Shown here: positions 28,820-37,462 of the stretch, piece by piece
How positions within the stretch are numbered: the stretch's first letter is position 1
How the letters are laid out: every line of letters starts with the position of its first letter
From: CAVTJL01 sp963828215
GTDB lineage: Bacteria > Pseudomonadota > Alphaproteobacteria > Geminicoccales > Geminicoccaceae
NCBI GenBank assembly: GCA_963828215.1
Contig: CAWHFO010000060.1
Location: 124,001-188,000, forward strand
DNA: 64,000 nucleotides
Direction of reading: 5' to 3'
Translations under genes and position numbers: made by a program
The notes under the pieces: model-generated
The model's database searches: none
What the model saw: only the letters and a program-made list of their open reading frames with translations
Told to the model about the DNA's origin: nothing

Positions 28820-29828
28820 TCAGCCGCCGGCGGCGTCGACGAAGCGCGCATCGATCAGCTTGGGCGCGTCCACGTCGGTCGTGAGGATCCCCGCCTTCTT
28901 GGCCGCCTTGGCGCACGTCGACGATCGTCGTCTTGCAGGAAATCGCCCTCGAGCTTTTCCTTGTTCTCGGCGAGGTCGTAGAAGCCGACGCCGGCGAAGG
29001 CCGTCTCCAGCTCCTCGGGCTTGGCGCCGACCGATGTCGAGATGATCGCCTGGCCGTCCTTGGGGTCGGCCCGGTAGGCCTTCACGCCGGCGTCCCAGGC
29101 CTTCAAGAGGGCCAGCACCTGCCCGGGCTTCTTCTCCAGCACCTCCTCGCGCACGACGAAGACGTCGCTGACCAGGCCCGGGTCCTCGCCCGCCGTGTAG
29201 AGCAGCTTGACGTTCTTGTCCTGGTTCATGGCGAGCGTGAGGTAGGGCTCGTAGGTGACGGCGACGGGCACCCGCCCGGCGATCAGGGCGCGAGCCGGCA
29301 TCGGCGGCCGGCATCGGCACCTTCTGGATGTCGTCGATCGTCATGCCGTTCTGCGAGAGCGCGTAGTTGAGCAGGATGTCGCTGGTCGTGCCCTGCTCGA
29401 AGGCGACCTGCTTGCCCTTCAGGTCCTTGATGCTGCGTGATGTCCTTGCCGGCGATGATGGCGTCGGCCTTCAGGCTCACGTCCTCCAGCATGACGATCT
29501 TGATCGGCAGGCCGGCCGCCGCCATGGCGAGGGCCGTGTGGGTCGCGATGTTGGCGCCGTCGAGCTGGCCGCTGGCGAGGGCGCTGTTGATGTCGGCGTC
29601 CTGGGTGAAGTTGACGATGTCGACCTTCTCGAGGCCCTCCTTGGCGAACAGGCCCTTGGACTCGGCGATCCGCCAGGGGCCGTAGCCGAGCCAGGGCTCG
29701 ATCCCCATCTTGAACGTCCCGGGCTCGGGCTTGGTCGGGATGTCCGCGGCATGGGCAGGCATGCGCGCCGCCAGCGCCACGAGCGGAACGGCCGCGGCTG
29801 TCGCCAAGAGCTGTCGTCGGGTGGACAT
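28820..29828 (-). CDS. NitT/TauT-type substrate-binding protein, about four frameshifts
   Basis: About 334 aa after correction. A Tat-like signal peptide (STRRQLLATAAAVPLVALAA, cut near AHA) is followed by GTFKMGIEPWLGYGPWRIAE, ALASGQLDGANIATHTALAM, TIDDIQKVPMPAADAG, VPVAVTYEPYLTLAMNQD and WDAGVKAYRADP. This is the SsuA/TauA/NMT1 fold. Breaks are near 29440, 29295, 28930 and 28912. ATG 29828 has GGAGAG upstream. The ligand is unknown; position after a HisD-family gene and an N-carbamoylase suggests it is the substrate of that pathway. Confidence 0.75.
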
Positions 29829-29861
29829 GAGCGTCTCTCCTGTTGTTGCCGTCAGGGGCGG

Positions 29862-31200
29862 TCAGCCGCCCTGGCGGATGCGGATCGCCGCAGCGTGGGC
29901 CGGAAAGCCCTCGTGCTCGGCATAGGTCAGCACGGTCGGTGCCAGCGCCTCGAAGCGCCGTGCGGCTGGCCTTGGCGATCGAGCTGCGCTTGGTGAAGGC
30001 CTCGACCGTGACGCCCGAGGCGACCTTGGCGAAGCGGCCCGTCGGCAGCGCCGCCGGCACGCCGATCACATAGTTGGCGGCCGAGATGGGCGTCCACTGG
30101 CCGATCAGGATCTCGCCCGCGTCGCGGAGGAGGCCCAGGATGCGCTCCTCCTCGCGTGCCACGAGCTGCATGTGCTCGGGAGCGATCTCGTTGGTGATCG
30201 CCGCCCCCTCGTCCAGGTCCGCCACGATGATGGCCCCGCCATTCTCGCCCAGCGCCTTTCGCGCATAGCCCCGGCGCGGCTCGGGCAATGCGGCCAGCTG
30301 AGCGGCGAGCTCCATTTGTGTATCCGCGACCAGCGCCTCGCTGTCGGTGACGAGAATCGAGAAAGAATCGGGGCCGTGCTCGGCCTCGTTCAGGAGGTCG
30401 GCGGCGAGAAGGCGCGGGTCGGCGCTGTCGTCGGCGAGGATCAGGCTCTCGGAGGGGCCGAGCAGGAGATGGGCGACGCAGCCCTCCTGCTGCACCTCGA
30501 TCTGGGCCGCCGCCACCGGGCGGGCTGCCGGGGCCCAGCAGCTTCACGACCTTGGGGATCGAGGCCGTGCCGAGCGCCAGGGCGGCGATGCCGGCCGGCC
30601 CGTTGGCGCGCACCACGTGGTCGAGGCCGAGGAGGTCGGCCGCCACCAGCACGGCCGGGTCGACCTCGCCCGTCGAGCCCGGCACCGGCGGCACCACGAC
30701 GACGATCCGGGGGACGCCCGCGACCACGGCCGGCGTGCCGATCTGGACCAGCACCGAGGGAAAGGAGCCCTTCCCGCTCGGCACGAACAGGCCGACCGAG
30801 CTCGATCGGGAGAGGCCTTCTCGCCGACCTCGAGGCCGGGTGCCACCTCGACCCGCCAGTCCCGGCGCTCCATCAGCCGCTCGTTGAAGCGCCGCACGCC
30901 ATCGATCGAGCGCCGGATCGCCAGGGCGAGCTCGGCCGGGATTTTTGCCCGGGCCGCCTCGATCTCGTCCTTGGTCACCCGAAGTCGGTCGGGCGGCACC
31001 TTGCAGCCGTCGAACCGCTCGAGGGCGCGCGAGACGGCCTCGTCGCCATGGGCGCGGACGTCCTCGATGATCGCCCGGACGTCGCGGCGCAGGTCGGCGT
31101 CGAACATCCGCCGGCTCGCCGGGCGCACCAGCCGCTCGCGCGCGGCCGTGTCGAGCCCGGCCCAGCGGCTGACCCGCATCGGCCCCGTCGTTCCGCCCAT
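29862..31200 (-). CDS. HisD-family dehydrogenase with altered zinc ligands, several frameshifts
   Basis: Histidinol-dehydrogenase family, about 444 aa after correcting breaks near 30805, 30525 and 29960. Recognisable runs: RVTKDEIEAARAKIPAELA, FPSVLVQIGTPAVVAGVPRI, EVDPAVLVAADLLGLDHV, LNEAEHGPDSFSILVTD, NEIAPEHMQLVAREEE, GQWTPISAANYVIGVPAALP. The catalytic Glu-His pair (PEH) is kept. Against E. coli HisD, the zinc ligand Gln259 is Glu (LNEAEH) and Asp360 is Asn (ANYVIG). With no other his genes nearby and a NitT/TauT importer in the operon, this is probably not histidine biosynthesis. HpsN (dihydroxypropanesulfonate dehydrogenase) is a precedent for HisD proteins in such settings. Confidence 0.75.
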
Positions 31201-31267
31201 CGGCGTCTCCCGTTCCCTCGCCGGGGCCATCTTTTCGCGATGCCGGGCCCGGCTGGCAAGCCGCCGC

Positions 31268-32035
31268 TCAAAGCGAGGCCAGGACGCCGCCGTCGACGTA
31301 GAGGATCTGGCCGGTCACATAGGCTGCTGCGTCCGAGCACAGGAAGACCGCGGCACCGATGAGGTCGTCGAGGGCGCCCAGCCGCCCCATCGGCACCCGT
31401 GCCGTCATCCGCTCCTCCCAGCCGGGTGCGGCGAAGAAGGGCTCGGTCATGGCGGTCCGGAAGTAGCCGGGGCCGATCGCGTTGACCCGCACGCCGCGGG
31501 GCGCCCACTCGACGGCGAGGCCCCTGGTCATGCCGAGGAGCCCGGTCTTCGAGGCGCCGTAGGGCACCGCCGTCGGGATGCCGATCGCCGAGGTCAGCGA
31601 GCAGACATTGAGGATGGCGCCTCGGCCGGCCGCCGCCATGATCCGCCCGGCCGCCTGGGCACAGAAGAAGGCACCCTTGAGGTTGGTGTCGACGATCTTG
31701 TCCCAGAGCGCCTCGTCGACCTCGAGCGAGGGCGAGACCTGCTCGACGCCGGCATTGTTGATCAGGATGTCGAGCCCGCCCAGCGCGGCGGCGGCCTCGG
31801 CGACCACGCACTCGATCGCCGCCTTGTCGCAGACGTCCAGGCCCATGGGCGTCGCCGCGCGGCCGAGGCTGCTGACCTCTCTGGCCGTCTCCTCGAGGCC
31901 CTCCATGTCGCGTGCCGCCAGCACCAGGGAGGCGCCGGCGCTCGCGAGCCCGACCGCCAGCGCCCGGCCGATGCCCCGGCTGGCGCCGGTCACGAGGGCG
32001 CGGCGCCCTTCGAGCGAGAAGAGCTCCAGCCCCAC
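31268..32035 (-). CDS. Short-chain dehydrogenase/reductase
   Basis: About 255 aa. Classic SDR: TGASRGIGRALAVGLASAG (cofactor loop), NNAGVEQVSP, and catalytic YGASKTGLLGMTRGLAVE, ending YVTGQILYVDGG. I place the start at GTG 32035 (VGLELFSLEGRRALVTGA); the open frame extends further upstream into the flavin reductase gene, so the true start is uncertain. It is the fourth gene of the leftward operon and precedes the HisD-family gene, which suggests two successive oxidations of one substrate. Confidence 0.78.
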   Translation of the reverse strand: MGLELFSLEGRRALVTGASRGIGRALAVGLASAGASLVLAARDMEGLEETAREVSSLGRAATPMGLDVCDKAAIECVVAEAAAALGGLDILINNAGVEQVSPSLEVDEALWDKIVDTNLKGAFFCAQAAGRIMAAAGRGAILNVCSLTSAIGIPTAVPYGASKTGLLGMTRGLAVEWAPRGVRVNAIGPGYFRTAMTEPFFAAPGWEERMTARVPMGRLGALDDLIGAAVFLCSDAAAYVTGQILYVDGGVLASL

Positions 32036-32043
32036 GGGCTCCG

Positions 32044-32690
32044 CTACCCCGGCTCGTCGCGGTCGCCCGCCATTCGGCATAGGTCTGGCGCACGATCTCG
32101 AACGGTCCCGGGTGCGGCAGTAGAGGTTGGCGAAGAGACGCCCGATCGGCCGGTAGGCGTTCAGATCGACGTGGAGGGTCGTCGGGTCGACCAGCCCCTC
32201 GCGCGTGTGGATGGCCAGAACCTCGCCCAGGATCAGCTGGCGGCCGTGGCCCGGGTCGAGCGTCACGAAGAGGCGGCATTCGAGGGCCGCCGGCGCCTCG
32301 GCGATGCGGGGCGGGCCTGACCTTCAGGCTCGGCGCGAGGGAAAGGCCGGCGGCGTCGATCTCGCTCTCCTCGGGCGGGAAGTCGACGGCGCAGATATTC
32401 ATGGACTCGGGCCAGCGCCTCGTCGACGAGGTTCACGACGAACTCGCGCGTCTCCACGGCATTGCGGGCGGTGTCCTTCGGCTGGCGCGGCGCCCGCCGC
32501 TCGACGCCCAGCACCACGAGCGCCGGCTGTGGCTGAAGACGTTGAAGAAGCTGTAGGGTGCCGCATTCAGCACGCCTTCGGCCGAGAGGCTCGTGACGAG
32601 CGCTATCGGCCGCGGGATGACGAGCGAGCTCAGGAGCTTGTAGCGGTCCTGGGGCCTCAGCCGGGCGAGGTCGTGATCCAAGCCCGTCAC
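32044..32690 (-). CDS. Flavin reductase-like/FMN-binding protein, about four frameshifts
   Basis: About 215 aa of the flavin-reductase-like (DIM6/NTAB) split-barrel family. GTG 32690 overlaps the N-carbamoylase stop (GTGA). Conserved runs: YKLLSSLVIPRPIALVTSLS, LNAAPYSFFNVFS, ALVVLGVERRA, DTARNAVETREFVVNLVDEA, MNICAVDFPPEESEIDAAGL, LILGEVLAIHTREGLV and LNAYRPIGRLFANLYCRTRD. Breaks are near 32525, 32410, 32318 and 32105. The C-terminus is uncertain because the last frame runs on without a clear stop; TAG at 32044 is my best estimate. It may supply reduced flavin or act as an FMN oxidoreductase in the pathway. Confidence 0.65.
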
Positions 32691-33615
32691 TCCGGCGGCG
32701 GGACGGCGCCGGTCTGGGCGCAGATCCGGCCGTAATGCTCGACGCGCCGATGGCGGGCGAAGTCGAAGATGGTGGCCTTGCCGAAGCCTGTCCTGTCGAG
32801 GTCGCAGTCGGCGACCAGCAGCTCGTCGTCCTCGGTTCGGGCCTCCGCCACGATCATGCCGTCGGGGTCGACGATGAGCGAGCCCGCGATCAGCGGATTG
32901 CCGTCCTCCACGCCGGCCTTGGCCACGGCGACCGCCCAGCTGCTGTTCTGGTAGGCCCCCGCCTGGACGACCAGCCGGTTGTGGAAGAGCCGTCTCTCCG
33001 GCCCTTCCTCGGCCCTCTGGGAGTTCACCGAGGGGGTGTTGTAGCCGAGCATGACGAGCTCCACCCCCTGCAGCCCGAGGACACGCCAGCTCTCGGGCCA
33101 GCGCCGATCGTTGCAGATCATCATGCCCATGACCCCGCCCATGGTCCGCCACACCGGGAAGCCCAGATCGCCCGGCTCGAAATAGCGCTTCTCGAGATGC
33201 TGGAAGGCGCGCTCCGGGTCGACTCGCCGTGGCCCGGCAGATGGACCTTTCTGTATTTGCCGACGATCGTGCCGGCCTTGTCGACCAGGATCTGCGTGTT
33301 GAAATGGCGGCCCTCGGGCGTCAGCTCGGCATAGCCGAGGGAAAAGCCGATGCCGGCGGCCTTGGCGCGCTCGAAGAGCGGCTGCGTCGCCGGGCTTGGC
33401 ATGGCTCGCTCGAACCAAGCGTCCACCTCGGCCTGATCTTCCGTGTACCAGCGGGGAAAGAAGGTCGTGAGCGCCAGCTCGGGATAGACGACGAGATCGC
33501 ATCGCTCGGCTGCCGCCTTGTCGAGGAGGGCCAGCAATCGCGCGACGACCTGCTCGCGGCTTTCCGCCTTCTGGATGGGCCCGAGCTGGGCCGCCCCGAC
33601 GCGCAGGTTTCGCAT
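32687..33615 (-). CDS. N-carbamoyl-D-amino-acid hydrolase-like nitrilase, one frameshift
   Basis: Nitrilase superfamily, about 309 aa if one missing base is restored near 33226. The catalytic triad is visible: Glu in VVYPELALTTFFPRWY, Lys in KYRKVHLPGH, and Cys in MMICNDRRWPESWRVLG. The stretches GLQGVELVMLGYNTPSVN and AGAYQNSSWAVAVAKAG match Agrobacterium D-carbamoylases closely, so cleavage of an N-carbamoyl or related amide to amine, CO2 and ammonia is likely. ATG 33615 is preceded by seven AGG repeats. It follows an SDR and overlaps the flavin reductase gene. Confidence 0.8.
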
Positions 33616-33622
33616 GGCTTTC

Positions 33623-33643
33623 CCTCCTCCTCCTCCTCCTCCT
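33623..33643 (-). repeat. (AGG)7 trinucleotide run acting as ribosome binding site
   Basis: Seven CCT units on the plus strand give seven AGG units on the coding strand, ending seven bases before ATG 33615 of the N-carbamoylase. Every register matches the anti-Shine-Dalgarno sequence. Repeat-number changes by slippage could tune or disturb translation. Confidence 0.7.
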
Positions 33644-33654
33644 CGACGAGCGCC

Positions 33655-34401
33655 TCAGCGCGCGGTGAAGGCGCCGTCGACCAGAAGGTCGGTCCCGGTC
33701 ACGTAGGAGGCCTCCTCGCCGGCGAGGAAAAGCACGGCGCGTGCCACTTCGTCGGGCAAGGCGAGCCGGCCCATCGGGTGGGCCGGGATCATCGCGTCCC
33801 GCGCCGCCTCCATCGTCCCGTAGCGCCAGGTCAGCCGCTCGGTCTCGACGCCGGCCGGCGAGACCGTGTTGAAGCGCACGCCATCGGCCGCATGCTCGAG
33901 GGCCAGCGCCCGGGCGAGGTTGAGGAGCCCCGCCTTGGCGGCACAGTAGGCGCTCCGTCCCGGCTGGCCGACATGGGCGAGCTGCGAGGCCACGAACACC
34001 ATCGCCCCCTTCGTCCGCGCGAGGCTCGGCGTCAGGGCGGCCGCCAGGATCGCGGCGCTGACGAGGCTCACCTCGACGGTCCGTCGCCAGGCCGGGATCG
34101 CGTCCAGCGTGAGGGGCGTGTCGGGATCGCGCGTGGCGATCGCGTGGCAGACGGCCGAGACCGGCGGCATGGCGCCCTCGATCTCGGAAACGATCTCCGC
34201 CACGCGCAGGGCATCGGTCAGGTCGACCACCCAGGCGCGGGCCGGCGCGGCGGCGCCCGCTACGGACTCCGCCGCCTGCTCGACCCGGGGATCGATGTCG
34301 AGCAGGGCCGGAACCCAGCCGCGACCGGCGGCCAGTCGCGCCACGGCCAGGCCGATGTCCGAGGCCCCGCCGGCAACGACGAAGGTTCCCTTGGCCGCCA
34401 T
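33655..34401 (-). CDS. Short-chain dehydrogenase/reductase
   Basis: A 248-aa intact SDR. The cofactor loop is VVAGGASDIGLAVARLAAGR, the active site SAYCAAKAGLLNLARALALE, and the end YVTGTDLLVDGAFTAR. It is the first gene of the leftward eight-gene operon that continues through N-carbamoylase, flavin reductase, a second SDR, HisD-family dehydrogenase and the importer. Its promoter should lie in the roughly 100 bases between 34401 and 34506. Confidence 0.82.
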   Translation of the reverse strand: MAAKGTFVVAGGASDIGLAVARLAAGRGWVPALLDIDPRVEQAAESVAGAAAPARAWVVDLTDALRVAEIVSEIEGAMPPVSAVCHAIATRDPDTPLTLDAIPAWRRTVEVSLVSAAILAAALTPSLARTKGAMVFVASQLAHVGQPGRSAYCAAKAGLLNLARALALEHAADGVRFNTVSPAGVETERLTWRYGTMEAARDAMIPAHPMGRLALPDEVARAVLFLAGEEASYVTGTDLLVDGAFTAR

Positions 34402-34505
34402 CCGCCCGACCCTCCCGCTGAGGAGCCCGGTCGGATAGTCGGCCGGCGCCGGCGACTGTCAACCGGCGGCGTGACGATCGGCCCGCCCCGGGCCCTCGCC
34501 GCGCC

Positions 34506-35031
34506 CTAGATCTTCGCACCCGGCAGGAAAGGGTCGGGCTCGATGCCGGCAACGGGGTCCTCGCCGGCCCGCGCCGGTCGGGTCCGGTGAAGGTGGACAC
34601 TGACGGCCTCGCCCCGGGTCAGCAGATCCCGGGCCAGCCGCTCCTCCTTGCGATCGGCCACCCGGACCCAGAGGAAGAGAGCGTCGGGAGAGGTGTCGGA
34701 AGGCTTCGGATCGAGCTGGGCCGCCAGCGTCGGACGCAGACGGTCGGGCAGCGGTCGACGCAGCCGCCGTCACCGCCGTCACCGCGCTGCCGCCGGCAAC
34801 GAGGCGCTGCCCCTGGGGCGTCGGCCCGACATGCACGGTCGCGGCTCTGCCGATGCCCGACGGAGCCTCGGCCTCTGGTGCCACATAGCCCAGCGCCTCG
34901 GGCGCGAAGCCCGCCTCCGTGAGCCGGGCCGCGGCCCGCTCCGCTGCACGCCCGTCCTCGAACAGGCCCACGACGGCACGTTGGCCGCCGGCCCCTGCAT
35001 CGTCCTGTCGCTGCTCCATCACCTTGCCCAC
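34506..35031 (-). CDS. YflT-like general stress protein, one frameshift
   Basis: About 174 aa after removing one base near 34757. The N-terminal part (QRAVVGLFEDGRAAERAAAR, then LTEAGFAPEALGYVAPE) is the YflT/general-stress-17M pattern. A low-complexity link (VTAVTAAAST) leads to LRPTLAAQLDPKPSD, LFLWVRVADRKEERLARDLL and the C-terminus GIEPDPFLPGAKI. It resembles the N-terminal part of the protein at 5832-6614. The function is unknown. Confidence 0.6.
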
Positions 35032-35128
35032 CGCTCCATGGTCCCGGCGGTGGGATAACGCCGGCGGACCCCCCGCGGTTGCGAGGCCGCCGCCCCGTCG
35101 AGCGACCGGAAAGCCGAAAAGCCCGCCT

Positions 35129-35971
35129 TCACCGCCTGCGACCGAGGGCGACGACGCGACGCGTGATGATCCGGTCGACGGTGGCGTAGGTGCCGACGGC
35201 GACCCGATAGTAGGCGCGCTTCAACAGGCGCCAGTATCGGCTCTCGAGCTCGCTCGCCAGGTAGACGGGCGAGGGAATCACCCGGACGTCGGTGAACCCG
35301 ACCCGCTCGAGGATGGCCCGGAGCGCGCCGGGCGACCATTCCTGCACCGCCTCCGACGCCAGGATCTGCTCCTCGCCGGCGCGGAGCCGTCGCCGGTGCG
35401 TCCAGGCGGCATTGTGCTCCCGCAACAGGATGCAGCCCTCCGCCCCGAGGATGTCACGGGCGCGCTCGAGCATCTCCCGCGGCCGGGCGCAGTGGCGGAG
35501 GACGTCGATCATCGTCACTGCCGCATAGCCGCCCTGCAGGTCGACCTCCAGCAGGTCGCCCTGGCGGAGGTCGACCGACTCTCCCAGGGTTGTGCGCGCC
35601 ACCTCGAGCGCGGCCTGCGAGGGGTCGACCCCATGCGGCTCCCAGCCGCGCTGGCGGGCGACGTCGAGGAACACCCCCGGGCCGCAGCCCACGTCCAGCA
35701 GGGCGCCCCGCCGATGGGCGTAGGACGCCAGGATGGCCTCGATCTGCTCGAGGGCGTCGCGACGGCCCGCATACATGGCGAGCGTCTCGGCGTGCCGATA
35801 GTAGTCCTCGTCCCAGCCCTCGCTCGGCTGGATGGCCAGGAGCGTGGGCCGGTAGTGCGTCGAGCAGTCGGGGCAGACGACGAAGGCCGGACCCTCCGCG
35901 CGACAACGCGCCGTCGCCGTCCCGCAGATCGGGCAGGCAGAACGGGTCCTGGACTGTCGGGACGTGCTCAT
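35129..35971 (-). CDS. SAM-dependent methyltransferase with N-terminal zinc ribbon
   Basis: A 280-aa intact protein. The N-terminus has two CxxC pairs (ACPICGTA and VVCPDCSTHY), a small zinc ribbon. The class I methyltransferase core follows: GALLDVGCGPGVFLDVARQR (SAM motif I), GVDPSQAALEVA, and AAVTMIDVLRHCARPREMLE. This layout is common in enzymes acting on polysaccharide or lipid-linked sugars. GAAAGGAAG precedes ATG 35971. It is divergent from the RND efflux genes. Confidence 0.82.
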   Translation of the reverse strand: MSTSRQSRTRSACPICGTATARCRAEGPAFVVCPDCSTHYRPTLLAIQPSEGWDEDYYRHAETLAMYAGRRDALEQIEAILASYAHRRGALLDVGCGPGVFLDVARQRGWEPHGVDPSQAALEVARTTLGESVDLRQGDLLEVDLQGGYAAVTMIDVLRHCARPREMLERARDILGAEGCILLREHNAAWTHRRRLRAGEEQILASEAVQEWSPGALRAILERVGFTDVRVIPSPVYLASELESRYWRLLKRAYYRVAVGTYATVDRIITRRVVALGRRR

Positions 35972-36037
35972 GCACCGATCTTCCTTTCACACCCGCAAAG
36001 GCGAACGATTTCCCCCAATCGCAAAATATAAGGGAGG

Positions 36038-36058
36038 TTCCATCGCGTCGAGATGGAA
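36038..36058. promoter_or_regulatory. Dyad operator-like site between methyltransferase and RND pump genes
   Basis: TTCCATC and GATGGAA form a perfect 7-bp inverted repeat with a 7-base spacer. Beside it, the minus strand reads TTATATTTT around 36022-36032, a plausible -10 box for the methyltransferase gene, so a bound repressor would cover that promoter. No regulator gene is adjacent to the efflux operon. This is inferred from sequence only. Confidence 0.4.
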
Positions 36059-36292
36059 TTGGGTCGCCGCCGCCGGGTGACCTCGAATGGCCAGTCGTCG
36101 CGGCGCCGATGCGCAGCCGCGATCAGCTCGTCGACCGCGACGGCACGGCCCGCGAGGGTGGGCCCTCGGTGCCGGCGACCACCGGCCGGCTGCCGCCTCG
36201 ACACGACCCGGCGCCGTCGCTATCGTTCGCACGGATCGTTCCGGGCTCCAGCCATCCTTCGGCCGGACGGCCCCGCCCGCGAGGTAGCCTGC

Positions 36293-37459
36293 ATGAGAGC
36301 GTCCCCGAGCTTCTGGCGGTCGACGGCCGGCCGGCCGGCTGCCGTGCCCCTGATTCTGGGCCTCGCGGGATTTCTGCTCTCGGCCTGCGGCCAGGGGGAA
36401 GAGAAGCAGGCAGCCGTCCAGGCGCCGCCGCCCGCGGTCGGCGTGACGGCCGTCGTCGAGAAGGACGTGAGCTCGGCCTTCAACTTCACGGGCCGCGTCG
36501 AGGCGATCGACACCGTCGAGCTCAGGGCCAGGGTGGAGGGCTTCCTCGAGAAGCGCCTCTTCACCGAGGGCACCGAGGTCAAGAAGGGCGATCTGCTCTT
36601 CCAGATCGAGCAGGGCCCCTATCAGGCGCAGGTCGACGAGATCAAGGCCAACATCGCCAAGGCGCAAGCGGCGCTCGACTTCGCGCAGATCCAGGAGAAG
36701 CGCTATGCGGACCTGGTCAAGCGCCAGGCTGTTCCGCAGCAGCGCCTGGACGAGGTCAACAACCAGCTGGCGCAGTCGAAGGCCGACCTGATGAACCAGC
36801 AGGCTGCCCTCGAGCAGGCTAATCTCAACCTCAGCTACACGCAGGTGACGGCCCCCATCAGCGGCAAGATCGGCCGCTCCAACTACAGCGTCGGCAACCT
36901 CGTCCAGCCGTCGAGCGGGACCTTGGCCACCATCGTCAGCCAGGATCCGATCTACGCCACCTTTCCGGTGAGCGCCCGGCAGCTGCTCGAGGTCCAGAAG
37001 ACCGCGACCGAGCGGCAGGCCGAGGGTGGTCGGTTCGACTTCAGGCTCCGGCTGCCGGACGGGACGATGTATGCCGAGACCGGCAAGGTCAATTTCGTCG
37101 GCGTGCAGGTCGATCCCTCGACCGATTCGGTGATGGTGCGGGCGACCTTCCCCAACCCGAAGCGGACGCTGATCGACGGCATGCTGGTGGGGATCGTCGT
37201 CGAGACGGCCAAGCCAACGCCCAGCCTGGTGATCCCGCAGGCGGCCATCCTGGTCGACCAGGTCGGGCCCTATGTCCTCATCGTCGACGATCAGGGCAAG
37301 GTCGAGCAGCGGCGGATCGAGCTCGGGCAGGGCGGCGGCACCACCACCACCGTCACCAAGGGACTGAAGGCGGGCGAGAAGGTCATCGTCGACGGCATCC
37401 AGAAGGTCCGCCCCGGCATGACCGTCCAGGCCAGCGACGCCGGCAAGACCGGGGCCTGA
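36293..37459 (+). CDS. RND efflux periplasmic adaptor (AcrA/MexA type)
   Basis: A 388-aa intact membrane-fusion protein. The signal is of lipoprotein type (VPLILGLAGFLLSACGQGEE, lipobox LSAC). The lipoyl half-motifs are FTGRVEAIDTVELRARVEGF and the later TQVTAPISGKIGRSNYSVGN. Between them, about residues 100-170, lies the alpha-helical hairpin. It is followed four bases later by the RND pump gene. No outer-membrane factor gene is present in the window, so the complex probably borrows one. Confidence 0.9.
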   Translation: MRASPSFWRSTAGRPAAVPLILGLAGFLLSACGQGEEKQAAVQAPPPAVGVTAVVEKDVSSAFNFTGRVEAIDTVELRARVEGFLEKRLFTEGTEVKKGDLLFQIEQGPYQAQVDEIKANIAKAQAALDFAQIQEKRYADLVKRQAVPQQRLDEVNNQLAQSKADLMNQQAALEQANLNLSYTQVTAPISGKIGRSNYSVGNLVQPSSGTLATIVSQDPIYATFPVSARQLLEVQKTATERQAEGGRFDFRLRLPDGTMYAETGKVNFVGVQVDPSTDSVMVRATFPNPKRTLIDGMLVGIVVETAKPTPSLVIPQAAILVDQVGPYVLIVDDQGKVEQRRIELGQGGGTTTTVTKGLKAGEKVIVDGIQKVRPGMTVQASDAGKTGA

Positions 37460-37462
37460 GCG

